Shown here: positions 1-5,542 of the stretch, in pieces | How the letters are laid out: each line of letters begins with the position of its first letter | Numbering within the stretch: position 1 is the stretch's first letter | Assembly: GCF_022288825.1 (NCBI RefSeq) | Contig: NZ_JAKOOW010000017.1 | Location: forward strand, 63,493-70,725 | DNA from: Kingella pumchi | Lineage (GTDB): Bacteria; Pseudomonadota; Gammaproteobacteria; Burkholderiales; Neisseriaceae | Direction of reading: 5' to 3' | Length of the DNA: 7,233 bases | Made by a program: the position numbers and the translations under genes | Notes under the pieces: model-generated | What the model saw: the letters and a program-made list of their open reading frames with translations, nothing else | Database searches by the model: none | Told to the model about the DNA's origin: nothing

Positions 1-71
1 ACCCCACCCGCCACAAAACCTTTGTGCTGATGCTGGCCGCCGCCGGCTGCATCAACCTGGCTTATGTGTAA
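1..71 (+). CDS. 3' end of an unidentified gene
   Basis: An open frame enters from the left edge (first full codon at 3) and stops at TAA 69-71. The last 22 residues are visible. They begin with a basic patch (RHK) and continue as a hydrophobic run, LMLAAAGCINLAYV, which would suit a C-terminal membrane helix. The family is not recognisable from so short a piece. It stops ten bases before the palindromic element at 81-257, beyond which lies a headless TonB-dependent receptor. It may be a neighbouring gene of a former iron-uptake cluster, but that is inference. It could also be a chance frame, although the hydrophobic composition argues mildly against this. Confidence 0.4.
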   Translation, partial: PTRHKTFVLMLAAAGCINLAYV

Positions 72-80
72 AAATCAACA

Positions 81-257
81 GCGTTGTTTACACTTTTCGG
101 ATTTCGGATGCAGACCCAACTGGCAGGTTTTGCCGCTTGTCAAGAATGCCGCAAGGCACGGCGAAGCCGCATGGTTCTTGATAAGCGGTAAAACCTGCCA
201 AATCATCATGCAGCCGAAAAACGAAAGCCGGGCAGCCTGAAAAAGTGTAAACAACGC
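81..257. repeat. 177-bp imperfect palindrome (MITE-like element)
   Basis: The ends are a perfect 17-bp inverted repeat, GCGTTGTTTACACTTTT at 81-97 and its complement at 241-257. A second inverted pair lies inside: 121-146 and 175-200 match at 24 of 26 positions, around a loop at 147-174. A weaker symmetrical TTTCGG..TGCA stretch (102-112 and 209-219) joins the two. A one-mismatch DUS (GGGCAGCCTGAA, 230-241) lies in the right arm only. No transposase is encoded and no target duplication is obvious. The size and nested symmetry suit a non-autonomous element. It sits exactly between a gene tail and the broken receptor. Confidence 0.6.
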
Positions 258-1263
258 GACCTTTTCCAACATGTATAACCCGGTGTACGGCGGCATGTGG
301 CCGCGCCCCGGCGTCAATACTTTCGACGGCCAGGGCAATAACACCCGCCAGACCGAAATCCTGAAAACCGCCGCGCTCTATGCCAACGATTCGGTGTATT
401 TCGGCGACAAATGGATTGTTTCCGGCGGCGCCCGTCTCGACTACTACGACCAGTATGCCGGCTGCGCCAACAAAGCCGGCGTGTTCAAAGCCAATACCGA
501 CAACCACGGCTGGAGCCTGACTCCGCAGCTGGGCGTAACCTACCGCATCACCCCGCAATGGTCGCTCTATGGCAGCTACTCGTCGTCCTTCCGCCCGCAG
601 GTATCGATTGCCAACGCCATCCCCGGCGGTGCCAAACCGGAAAAAGGCCGCTCCTTTGAAGCCGGCGCCAAATTCTCCGGCAAACAGCTTTCCGCGACGC
701 TCGCCGCCTTCCACATTCTCAAAGAGAACGTGCGCTATGTAGTCGATAACGGCGGCAGCACCGAAGACCGCTTCGCCGGCCACGCCCGCTCGATGGGCTT
801 TGAAGCCGAACTGGGCGGCCAGATTACCGACAAGCTCGGCGTCAACGCCAACTACGCCTACACCGAAACCAAAACGCTCGAAGCCGAAGCCAAAGCCCAA
901 GGCCTGCCGCTGAACAACACCCCGCGCAACCAGTTCGGCCTGTACCTGACCTACGACTTCGGACAGGCGCTGGGCGGCCGCTGGCGTGCCGGCGCCGGCG
1001 CCAAATACAACGGCGCCTGGTATATCGGCCGCAATGTCGAAAGCGGCCAGCGCCTGTGGAAAATCCCCGCCGCTACCGTTGCCGATGCCTTTATCTCCTA
1101 CGACACCACCGTCGGCGGCCGCAAACTCAACCTGCGGCTCAACGGCAAAAACCTGACCAACCGACTGTATTACACGTCCACCGTCGGCTCTTCCACCCAG
1201 TACCCGATGATTGCGCTGGGCAACCCGCGCGAAATCAGCCTGTCGGCCCGCTTCGACTTCTGA
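258..1263 (+). pseudogene. TonB-dependent siderophore receptor, C-terminal half (5'-truncated)
   Basis: The product is the outer part of an outer-membrane beta-barrel that takes up ferric siderophores using TonB energy. The recognisable frame runs back to about 258 and is closed by an in-frame TGA at 238-240, inside the palindrome. The only ATG (271) would give 330 residues and has no Shine-Dalgarno. What remains is typical barrel: alternating aromatic strands (WSLYGSYSSSFRPQ, GFEAELGGQITDKLGVNANY), the near-terminal NLTNRLYYTSTVG segment, the GNPREISLSARFDF ending and a terminal Phe, as outer-membrane proteins require. Family members usually have about 700 residues, so the signal peptide, TonB box, plug and early strands are missing. 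Without them the protein could not be exported or gated. The remaining frame has no internal stops, so the damage may be recent. The siderophore cannot be named. A silent recombination cassette is a less likely alternative. Confidence 0.8.
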
Positions 1264-1307
1264 CAGCGGATACCGCCCCGCCCGGGCAGCCTGAAAACCA
1301 CAGGTGC

Positions 1308-1353
1308 AAAAAACACGCCGCCCGCAGGAAACTGCGGCGCGGCGTGTTTTTTT
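1308..1353 (+). terminator. Rho-independent terminator after the receptor fragment
   Basis: CACGCCGC (1314-1321) pairs with GCGGCGTG (1339-1346). The inner stem CCGCAG/CTGCGG closes on a GAAA tetraloop (1328-1331), with one bulged C at 1338. An A run precedes the stem and seven Ts (1347-1353) follow it, so it could act in both directions. A one-mismatch DUS (1284-1295) and the first inverted DUS of the tandem array (1352-1363) enclose the hairpin. Confidence 0.85.
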
Positions 1354-1440
1354 CAGGCTGCCTTGGGTTTTCAGGCTGCCTTGGACTTTCAGGCTGCCTT
1401 GGACTTTCAGGCTGCCTTGGACTTTCAGGCTGCCTGCGGT
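1351..1440 (-). repeat. Five tandem 18-bp units, each carrying a DUS
   Basis: The unit TTTCAGGCTGCCTTGGAC is repeated with exact 18-bp spacing from 1351, 1369, 1387, 1405 and 1423. The first unit ends in GGGT and the last diverges after TTTCAGGCTGCCT; the middle three are identical. Each unit holds the complete 12-mer TTCAGGCTGCCT, which is AGGCAGCCTGAA on the minus strand, the uptake signal recognised by the pilin ComP during transformation. Replication slippage on a DUS plus 6-bp linker explains the array. It starts in the T tract of the preceding terminator. Confidence 0.95.
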
Positions 1441-1460
1441 ACCTGATTTCCGCCATTCCC

Positions 1461-1617
1461 TTAATTCCCTCCCCCGCTTGCGGGGGAGGGCTAGGGTGGA
1501 GGCGCCTGCTGCTACGGCAATGCCTGCGGACATCTGCAGGAAGTAAACAAAAGCAGTTCTGCGAACTGCCACCCCCACCCCGTCCCTCCCACGAGCAAGC
1601 GCAGGAGAGAGAGTTAA
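1461..1617. repeat. TTAA-bounded imperfect inverted-repeat element
   Basis: The left part is a GC-rich hairpin: CCCTCCCCCGC (1467-1477), a TT loop, then its perfect complement (1480-1490), followed by CTAGGGTGGAGG. The right part (about 1570-1613) is an imperfect reverse complement of it (CCACCCCCACCCC, then GTCCCTCCC, then GAGCAAGCGCAGG). TTAA occurs at both ends (1461-1464 and 1614-1617). There is no coding capacity. An extra inverted pair, CGGCAATGCCTGC (1515-1527) with 1621-1633 at one mismatch, crosses the right boundary, so the limits are approximate. It resembles dispersed intergenic hairpin repeats; its family is not certain. Confidence 0.5.
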
Positions 1618-1636
1618 GCGGCGGGCATTGCCGGCT

Positions 1637-1648
1637 TTCAGGCTGCCT
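1637..1648 (-). repeat. DNA uptake sequence (AG-king type)
   Basis: A perfect 12-mer, AGGCAGCCTGAA on the minus strand. It lies beyond the pepN terminator hairpin. A one-mismatch copy (ACGCAGCCTGAA, minus strand, 1685-1696) on the other side of the hairpin overlaps the pepN stop codon. The two copies are in the same orientation, not inverted. Confidence 0.9.
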
Positions 1649-1649
1649 G

Positions 1650-1681
1650 TTATCGGTCGGAGGCAAAAATCCGACCGATAA
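1650..1681 (-). terminator. pepN terminator hairpin
   Basis: A perfect 12-bp stem, TTATCGGTCGGA (1650-1661) with its complement at 1670-1681, and an 8-nt loop (1662-1669). It starts five bases past the pepN stop codon on the minus strand. There is no long U tract after the stem in the pepN direction, so it may be a weak terminator or an mRNA 3'-end stabiliser. Confidence 0.65.
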
Positions 1682-1685
1682 ACTT

Positions 1686-4349
1686 TCAGGCTGCGTTGGC
1701 GGCCAAGATTTTTTCGACAATCTCGCCGCTGTCTTTGGACAAATCGGGAATCTTCGCCAGCTGCTGCAGGATGTCGAGCACCAGTGCGCGGCGTTGGGGT
1801 TCGAGGCTGCGGCAGATGTTGAAGGCCTGCACCAGCCGCGAGGCGACTTGCGGGTTGAAGCGGTCGATTTCTTCGATTTTCCCGGCGATAAAGCGGTAGC
1901 CCGAGCCGTCGGCGGCGTGAAAGTGCGGGATGTTGCGGGTAAAGGTGTTCAAGAGCGCGCGCGCTTTGTTGGGGTTTTGCAGATCGAAGGCCGGATGCTG
2001 CAAGGCAGCCTGAATCTGCGCGGGAGTGTCGGCGCGGCGGCTGGAAGCGATCAGGCTGAAGTATTTGCCCATCACCAGATCGTCGCTGCGGAATTTGGCG
2101 GCAAAGCGCTCGAGCAGCTCGTCGCGCAGCGGGCTGGGATTGCTGTTGATTGCGCTCAAGATGCCCCATTCGTGGGTCATGTTCTGCGCCATCGCGTCGT
2201 AGTTTTGCGCCACTTGCGCGATGTGCTCGGGATCGGCGCGCAGGATAAAGGCGCGGCAGACGTTGCGCAGGGCGCGCCAGCCGGCGGGTTCGGGGGCGTA
2301 GTTGTAGCAGTCGCTCGCCTGCTCTTCCTGCTCGCGGGCTTTTTGGTTGAGCGCGTCAAACTCGGCTTTGAAGGTGGCGGCAATCAGATCGAGCAGCGCT
2401 TCGCGGGCGTGATGGACCAGCAGCGGATCGAGATTATCGCGGCCGGCCATCAGCTCGGCCTCGGCGGGAACGTGCATCAGGGCAGCCTGAAACGCCGGGT
2501 CGATGTCGGCGCGCAGCACATAGCCGACGGCGTCGAGCAGGGCGCGGTGTTCGGGCAGCGGTTCTCCGGCCGCCAACGCAGCTTCGTTGGCGGCAACGGC
2601 GCGGCGCAGCAGGGTTTGTCCGGCTTCCCAGCGGGCAAAGGAATCGGAATCGTGTGACAGCAGCAGCGCCAGTTCGGCATCGCTGTAGGGGTAGTTGAGT
2701 ATCACCGGGGCGGAGAAGCCGCGCAGTAAAGACGGCACGGCGGCGCGGTTCACGCCCGCGAGCACCAATTCCTGCTCGGCCTGGTTGAGCAGCAGCACCG
2801 CTTCGCTGACGGTTTCGCCGCTTTCAGGCAGCCTGAAAGCGAGCTGCGTGCCGGCATCGGCGCCTTCGGCAGCAAACAGCGCGATTTTCAGCGGCAGCGC
2901 CACCGGCTGTTTGTCGGCCATATCGGGGGTGGCGGGGGTGTGCTGTTTGACGCACAAGACAAAGTCGCCGTTGTCTTTCAGGCAGCCTGAAACGTCCAAA
3001 ACCGGCGTGCCGGCCTGGCTGTACCAGCGGGCGAACTGTTCGAAATCGAAGCCGTTGGCATCGGCCATTGCCGCGCGGAAGTCGTCGCAGGTAACCGCCT
3101 GGCCGTCGTGGCGCTGAAAATAGAGTTTCATGCCTTTTTGGAAGCCTTCTTCGCCCAAGAAGGTGTGATACATGCGCACCACTTCGGCGCCTTTTTCGTA
3201 AACGGTGAGCGTGTAGAAATTATTCATTTCCACGTAGCTGGCGGGGCGGACGGGATGCGCCATCGGCCCTGCGTCTTCGGGAAACTGGAACTGGCGCAGA
3301 TAGCCGACGTTTTCGATGCGCCGCACTTCGCGGCCGGCGCGGTCGGCGGAAAATTCCTGGTCGCGGAATACGGTCAGGCCTTCTTTGAGCGACAGTTGGA
3401 ACCAGTCGCGGCAGGTTACGCGGTTACCCGTCCAGTTGTGGAAGTATTCGTGGGCGACCACGCTTTCGACGCGCTCGAAATCGGCGTCGGTGGCGGTGCA
3501 GCGGTCGGCCAGCACGCAGGAGGTGTTGAAGATGTTCAGGCCTTTGTTTTCCATCGCGCCCATATTGAAATCGCCCACGGCCACGACCATAAACACGTCC
3601 AAATCGTATTCCAGGCCGAAGCGGGTTTCGTCCCACTTCATCGCGTGCTTGAGCGACTGGATGGCAAAGCCCACCTTGTCGGCGTCTTCCCTGCGGGTGA
3701 AAAATTCCAGCGCCACTTTGCGGCCGCTCATGGTGGTGAAGCTGTCGGACGTGCGCACCAAATCGCCGGCCACCAGCGCAAACAGATAGCTGGGCTTGGC
3801 AAAGGGGTCTTCCCATTCGGCCCAATGGCGGCCGTTGTCCAGCTTGCCCGAGCCGGTCAGGTTACCGTTGGACAGCATCACCGGAAAACGCGCGGCATCG
3901 GCGGCAATGCGGGTGGTGTATTTGCCCATCACGTCGGGGCGGTCGGGGTGGAAGGTGATTTTGCGGAAACCTTCCGGCTCGCATTGGGTATAGAGATTGC
4001 CGCCGCTTTCATACAGCCCCATCAGCGTTTTGTTTTCGTGCGGATAGAGCTTGGTGCGCACGCTAAGCGTAAACGGCTCGGCAGGAACGGCGGCGATGGT
4101 CAGCGTTTCGCCGGCAAGCGTGTAGGCGCTTGGCGCCAGCGTTTCGCCGTTGAGCGCCAGCGACACCAGCTCGGCCGAACCCTGCAGCACCAGCGCGCCG
4201 GCACCGGCCTGCGGCTCGACCGACAAATCGGCGCTAACCAGCGTGTGCTCGCTGCGGATATCGAAATCAAGTCGCACCTGCGGCACCAGATATTCGGGCG
4301 CGCGGTAGTCTTTCAGGTATTTGGCGGTTTGTGCGGCGGGAAGGTTCAT
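1686..4349 (-). CDS. pepN: Aminopeptidase N (M1 family zinc metallopeptidase)
   Basis: It removes N-terminal residues from peptides in the cytoplasm, completing peptide degradation. The protein has 887 residues, close to the 870 of E. coli PepN, and the catalytic landmarks are all present at a constant offset of +3: Glu124 in QCEPEGFR, the exopeptidase motif GAMEN at 264-268, the zinc site HEYFH at 300-304 with the third ligand Glu323, and the transition-state Tyr384 in VYEKGAEV. The C-terminal superhelical region carries conserved neisserial blocks (MTHEWGILSA, NPNKARALL, IDRFNPQVASRLVQAFN). I chose the ATG at 4347-4349 because MNLPAAQTAKYLKDYR aligns with family N-termini and AAGAG (4356-4360) stands six bases upstream. 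A longer frame from 4424 would cross the predicted promoter. Two perfect palindromic DUS copies and two further DUS-type sites lie within the gene. It is convergent with the receptor fragment and divergent from coaD. Confidence 0.97.
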   Translation of the reverse strand: MNLPAAQTAKYLKDYRAPEYLVPQVRLDFDIRSEHTLVSADLSVEPQAGAGALVLQGSAELVSLALNGETLAPSAYTLAGETLTIAAVPAEPFTLSVRTKLYPHENKTLMGLYESGGNLYTQCEPEGFRKITFHPDRPDVMGKYTTRIAADAARFPVMLSNGNLTGSGKLDNGRHWAEWEDPFAKPSYLFALVAGDLVRTSDSFTTMSGRKVALEFFTRREDADKVGFAIQSLKHAMKWDETRFGLEYDLDVFMVVAVGDFNMGAMENKGLNIFNTSCVLADRCTATDADFERVESVVAHEYFHNWTGNRVTCRDWFQLSLKEGLTVFRDQEFSADRAGREVRRIENVGYLRQFQFPEDAGPMAHPVRPASYVEMNNFYTLTVYEKGAEVVRMYHTFLGEEGFQKGMKLYFQRHDGQAVTCDDFRAAMADANGFDFEQFARWYSQAGTPVLDVSGCLKDNGDFVLCVKQHTPATPDMADKQPVALPLKIALFAAEGADAGTQLAFRLPESGETVSEAVLLLNQAEQELVLAGVNRAAVPSLLRGFSAPVILNYPYSDAELALLLSHDSDSFARWEAGQTLLRRAVAANEAALAAGEPLPEHRALLDAVGYVLRADIDPAFQAALMHVPAEAELMAGRDNLDPLLVHHAREALLDLIAATFKAEFDALNQKAREQEEQASDCYNYAPEPAGWRALRNVCRAFILRADPEHIAQVAQNYDAMAQNMTHEWGILSAINSNPSPLRDELLERFAAKFRSDDLVMGKYFSLIASSRRADTPAQIQAALQHPAFDLQNPNKARALLNTFTRNIPHFHAADGSGYRFIAGKIEEIDRFNPQVASRLVQAFNICRSLEPQRRALVLDILQQLAKIPDLSKDSGEIVEKILAANAA
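2003..2014 (+). repeat. DUS inside pepN
   Basis: A perfect AGGCAGCCTGAA on the plus strand, antisense to pepN, where it encodes part of IQAALQHPAF. A one-mismatch relative (GGGCAGCCTGAA, 2480-2491) lies in the segment encoding FQAALMHV. Confidence 0.9.
2822..2838. repeat. Palindromic DUS inside pepN
   Basis: TTTCAGGCAGCCTGAAA is a palindrome around a central A/T. The plus strand gives AGGCAGCCTGAA (AG-king) and the minus strand AGGCTGCCTGAA, the variant described as AG-sim. It encodes FRLPES in pepN. Confidence 0.9.
2976..2992. repeat. Second palindromic DUS inside pepN
   Basis: The same 17-bp palindrome as at 2822-2838, here read by pepN in another frame as part of SGCLKD. The two copies are 154 bp apart. 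Confidence 0.9.
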
Positions 4350-4382
4350 GGCAAAACTCTTGTCTGATTGGAAAAGCGGCGG

Positions 4383-4411
4383 ATTGTAAAACTTTTCAGG
4401 CTGCCTGAAAA
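4383..4411 (-). promoter_or_regulatory. Predicted pepN promoter overlapping a palindromic DUS
   Basis: On the minus strand, TTTTCA (4406-4411) and TACAAT (4383-4388) are separated by 17 bp, about 33 bp before the pepN start codon. The -35-like hexamer and most of the spacer are part of the palindromic DUS TTTCAGGCTGCCTGAAA (4394-4410). CCGCC after the -10 resembles the downstream context of the other two predicted promoters here. The -35 matches the consensus at 4 of 6 positions. This is a prediction only. Confidence 0.5.
4394..4410. repeat. Palindromic DUS upstream of pepN
   Basis: TTTCAGGCTGCCTGAAA, in the orientation opposite to the two copies within pepN, so the AG-king word is on the minus strand and the AG-sim word on the plus strand. 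It is extended by one more A/T pair on each side. Confidence 0.9.
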
Positions 4412-4440
4412 TGTACCTGCCCACCGCGCAATGCCGCCGA

Positions 4441-4546
4441 TATAGTGAGCCAAAATGAAAAATCTACGGCGTTAGCTCGCCTTGCCGTACGTGTGTACTG
4501 TCTTCGGCTCGCTGCCTTGTATCTTTTTCATTTTGACTCACCATAG
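4441..4546. repeat. Correia-type repeat (CREE/NEMIS-like)
   Basis: Terminal inverted repeats of 22 bp (4441-4462 and 4524-4545) differ at two positions and begin TATAGTGAG / TATGGTGAG, matching the TATAGTG ends of Correia elements. Read on the minus strand, the core follows the Correia order: ACAAGGCAGCGAGCCG, then GACAGTAC, then GTACGGCAAGGCGAGC, then AACGCC. The 106-bp length fits the short form. The arms diverge from the meningococcal GGATTAACAAAAA type and instead carry CAAAATGAAAAA. Such elements can carry promoters, RNase III sites or IHF sites; none was demonstrated here. Confidence 0.8.
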
Positions 4547-4575
4547 CTTCAGCGTCCGGCATCCGGCCGGCGGCG

Positions 4576-4584
4576 TGATAGAAT
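4576..4584 (+). promoter_or_regulatory. Predicted extended -10 promoter for coaD
   Basis: TGATAGAAT fits an extended -10 (TG, one base, TAGAAT). There is no convincing -35 at 16-18 bp, as is tolerated with an extended -10. CGCCCGCCGC follows. The 165-bp palindrome at 4645-4809 would then fall in the coaD 5' untranslated region, giving a leader of roughly 250 nt. Confidence 0.45.
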
Positions 4585-4617
4585 CGCCCGCCGCTTGGCA
4601 GTCCGAAAGCACTCCGA

Positions 4618-4645
4618 AAGCAGCCTGAAAGTTCAAAGGCAGCCT
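4618..4645 (+). repeat. Two degenerate or partial DUS copies
   Basis: AAGCAGCCTGAA (4618-4629) differs from the DUS at one position. AGGCAGCCT (4637-4645) is the first nine bases of a DUS, cut off where the 165-bp palindrome starts. The missing bases GAA reappear at 4820-4822, after the element and a C-rich stretch. Confidence 0.6.
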
Positions 4646-4809
4646 AGGGGCTGTTTACAATTGGTTTGCGCAGCGGATTTGATGCCAGAAAACAGGCTAT
4701 GCAAGGCGCAAACCGCAGCAAGGTTGGACACCTTGCGAGGATTTGCAACGCAGCAGAGCCTGTTTTATGGCGTAAAAGCCGCCACAATACCAATTGTAAA
4801 CAGCCCCTA
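4645..4809. repeat. 165-bp imperfect palindrome (MITE-like) before coaD
   Basis: The ends are a perfect 21-bp inverted repeat (4645-4665 and 4789-4809), starting TAGGGGCTGTTTACA. Inside, both arms keep recognisable symmetry, including AAAACAGGCT (4689-4698) against its complement at 4755-4764 and GCAAGG (4718-4723) against CCTTGC (4731-4736) near the loop. It has no coding capacity. TA at both extremes would suit TA-targeted insertion. It shares TGTTTACA in its termini with the 177-bp palindrome at 81-257. As RNA it would fold into one long hairpin. Confidence 0.7.
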
Positions 4810-4846
4810 ACCCCACCCCGAAAAACCAAGAAACCCTACACCGACC

Positions 4847-5356
4847 ATGACCACCCTCTCCCCGCGCCGCGCCGTCTATGCCGGCAGTTTCGACCCGCCC
4901 ACCAACGGCCATCTGTGGATGATTGCCGAAGCGCAGCGGCTGTTTGACGAGCTGATCGTTGCTATCGGCATCAACGCCGACAAAAAAAGCACCTACACCA
5001 TCGACGAGCGCCGCGCCATGCTCGAGAGCGTAACCGCCGGTTTTCCCAATGTGCGCGTCGATTCCTTTGCCAACAAATTTCTGGTGAACTACGCCCATTC
5101 GGTAGGCGCCGGCTTTATCGTGCGCGGCATCCGCACCGCCTCGGACTTTGAATACGAACGCGCCGTGCGCCACATCAACGCCGATTTGCAGCCGGACATC
5201 CGCACCGTCTTCCTGATGCCGCCGCGCGAAATCGTCGAGATCTCGTCCACCATGGTCAAAGGCCTGGTCGGCCCCGACGGCTGGCAGCAGATGGTGCGCC
5301 GCTATGTGCCCGAAGCGGTATACCGCAAGATGATTGAAGACAACGGCGGCGCCTAA
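4847..5356 (+). CDS. coaD: Phosphopantetheine adenylyltransferase
   Basis: This enzyme performs the penultimate step of coenzyme A synthesis, transferring AMP from ATP to 4'-phosphopantetheine to give dephospho-CoA, and it is normally essential. The 169 residues match the family length. The nucleotidyltransferase signature is complete: AGSFDPPTNGH at 12-22 with the catalytic His22, Lys46/Lys47 in the loop that binds phosphate, VRGIR at 92-96 followed by the family's DFEYE at 100-104, and ISSTMVKGLVG at 132-141, equivalent to the ISSSLVKE motif of E. coli. The ATG at 4847 gives a normal N-terminus (about four residues before PRRAVYAGSF), but its ribosome-binding site is weak: no AGGAG, only AAGAAA at 4828-4833. 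Its start lies 37 bp after a large palindromic repeat, and its predicted promoter is beyond that repeat. It is transcribed divergently from pepN and is closed by its own terminator. Confidence 0.97.
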   Translation: MTTLSPRRAVYAGSFDPPTNGHLWMIAEAQRLFDELIVAIGINADKKSTYTIDERRAMLESVTAGFPNVRVDSFANKFLVNYAHSVGAGFIVRGIRTASDFEYERAVRHINADLQPDIRTVFLMPPREIVEISSTMVKGLVGPDGWQQMVRRYVPEAVYRKMIEDNGGA

Positions 5357-5359
5357 ACC

Positions 5360-5371
5360 AAGCAGCCTGAA
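5360..5371 (+). repeat. One-mismatch DUS after coaD
   Basis: AAGCAGCCTGAA differs from the window's standard DUS at position 2. It lies four bases after the coaD stop codon and just before the inverted pair of perfect DUS copies that forms the terminator. Confidence 0.7.
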
Positions 5372-5375
5372 AGCC

Positions 5376-5422
5376 AAAGGCAGCCTGAAAAGCCGAACAC
5401 AAGGTTTTCAGGCTGCCTTTTT
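5376..5422 (+). terminator. coaD terminator made of an inverted DUS pair
   Basis: A perfect 16-bp stem, AAAGGCAGCCTGAAAA (5376-5391) with its complement at 5405-5420, a 13-nt loop, and a run of five Ts (5418-5422). Each arm contains one perfect DUS (5378-5389 plus, 5407-5418 minus). This is the well-known neisserial use of paired uptake sequences as intrinsic terminators. The leading A run may let it work on either strand. Confidence 0.93.
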
Positions 5423-5469
5423 GCACATGCCACCATGCGGCAGAGCAGCACGCAATCGCAATTTTCCCT

Positions 5470-5498
5470 TTGTCTCTTAACATAAAATAAATTAGAAT
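5470..5498 (+). promoter_or_regulatory. Predicted promoter of the phytase-like gene
   Basis: TTGTCT (5470-5475) and TAGAAT (5493-5498) are separated by 17 bp in an AT-rich stretch, about 45 bp before the start codon. The TAGAAT box and the following CCGCG resemble the predicted coaD promoter. No Fur box or other operator is evident. Confidence 0.6.
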
Positions 5499-5542
5499 AC
5501 CGCGTTTTTTACAAATCTTGCACTAAACTAACAAAGGAAATC

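Noticed and set aside
81..257. The palindrome as a riboswitch or structured leader of the receptor gene.
   Set aside because: The receptor lacks a start, signal peptide and plug, so the palindrome replaces coding sequence instead of preceding an intact gene. Its near-perfect terminal repeats fit an insertion-type element better.
1351..1440. The regular 18-bp array as a CRISPR.
   Set aside because: There are no unique spacers; the linker is a constant 6 bp and the repeated word is the uptake sequence.
88..2169. A 693-codon open frame on the minus strand opposite the receptor and the 3' part of pepN.
   Set aside because: It crosses the palindrome, the tandem DUS array (read as repeated SLKVQG) and the antisense strand of pepN-proximal sequence. 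Its composition is Arg/Ala-rich with no domain, and the real frames on both sides are well supported. High GC explains its length.
1056..2657. A 533-codon plus-strand open frame across the receptor end and into pepN.
   Set aside because: It runs through the terminator and repeats and is antisense to pepN, which has complete catalytic motifs. It is a GC-driven shadow.
3108..4367. A 419-codon plus-strand frame antisense to the N-terminal half of pepN.
   Set aside because: It mirrors pepN codons, with low-complexity Gly/Ala/His content and no recognisable domain.
4350..4424. A longer pepN start at 4424.
   Set aside because: The extra 25 residues resemble nothing in the family, are encoded by the predicted promoter and palindromic DUS, and lack a ribosome-binding site. 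The start at 4349 has one.
4697..5377. A 226-codon minus-strand frame opposite coaD.
   Set aside because: It is entirely antisense to coaD and part of the palindromic repeat. CoaD motifs are complete on the other strand.
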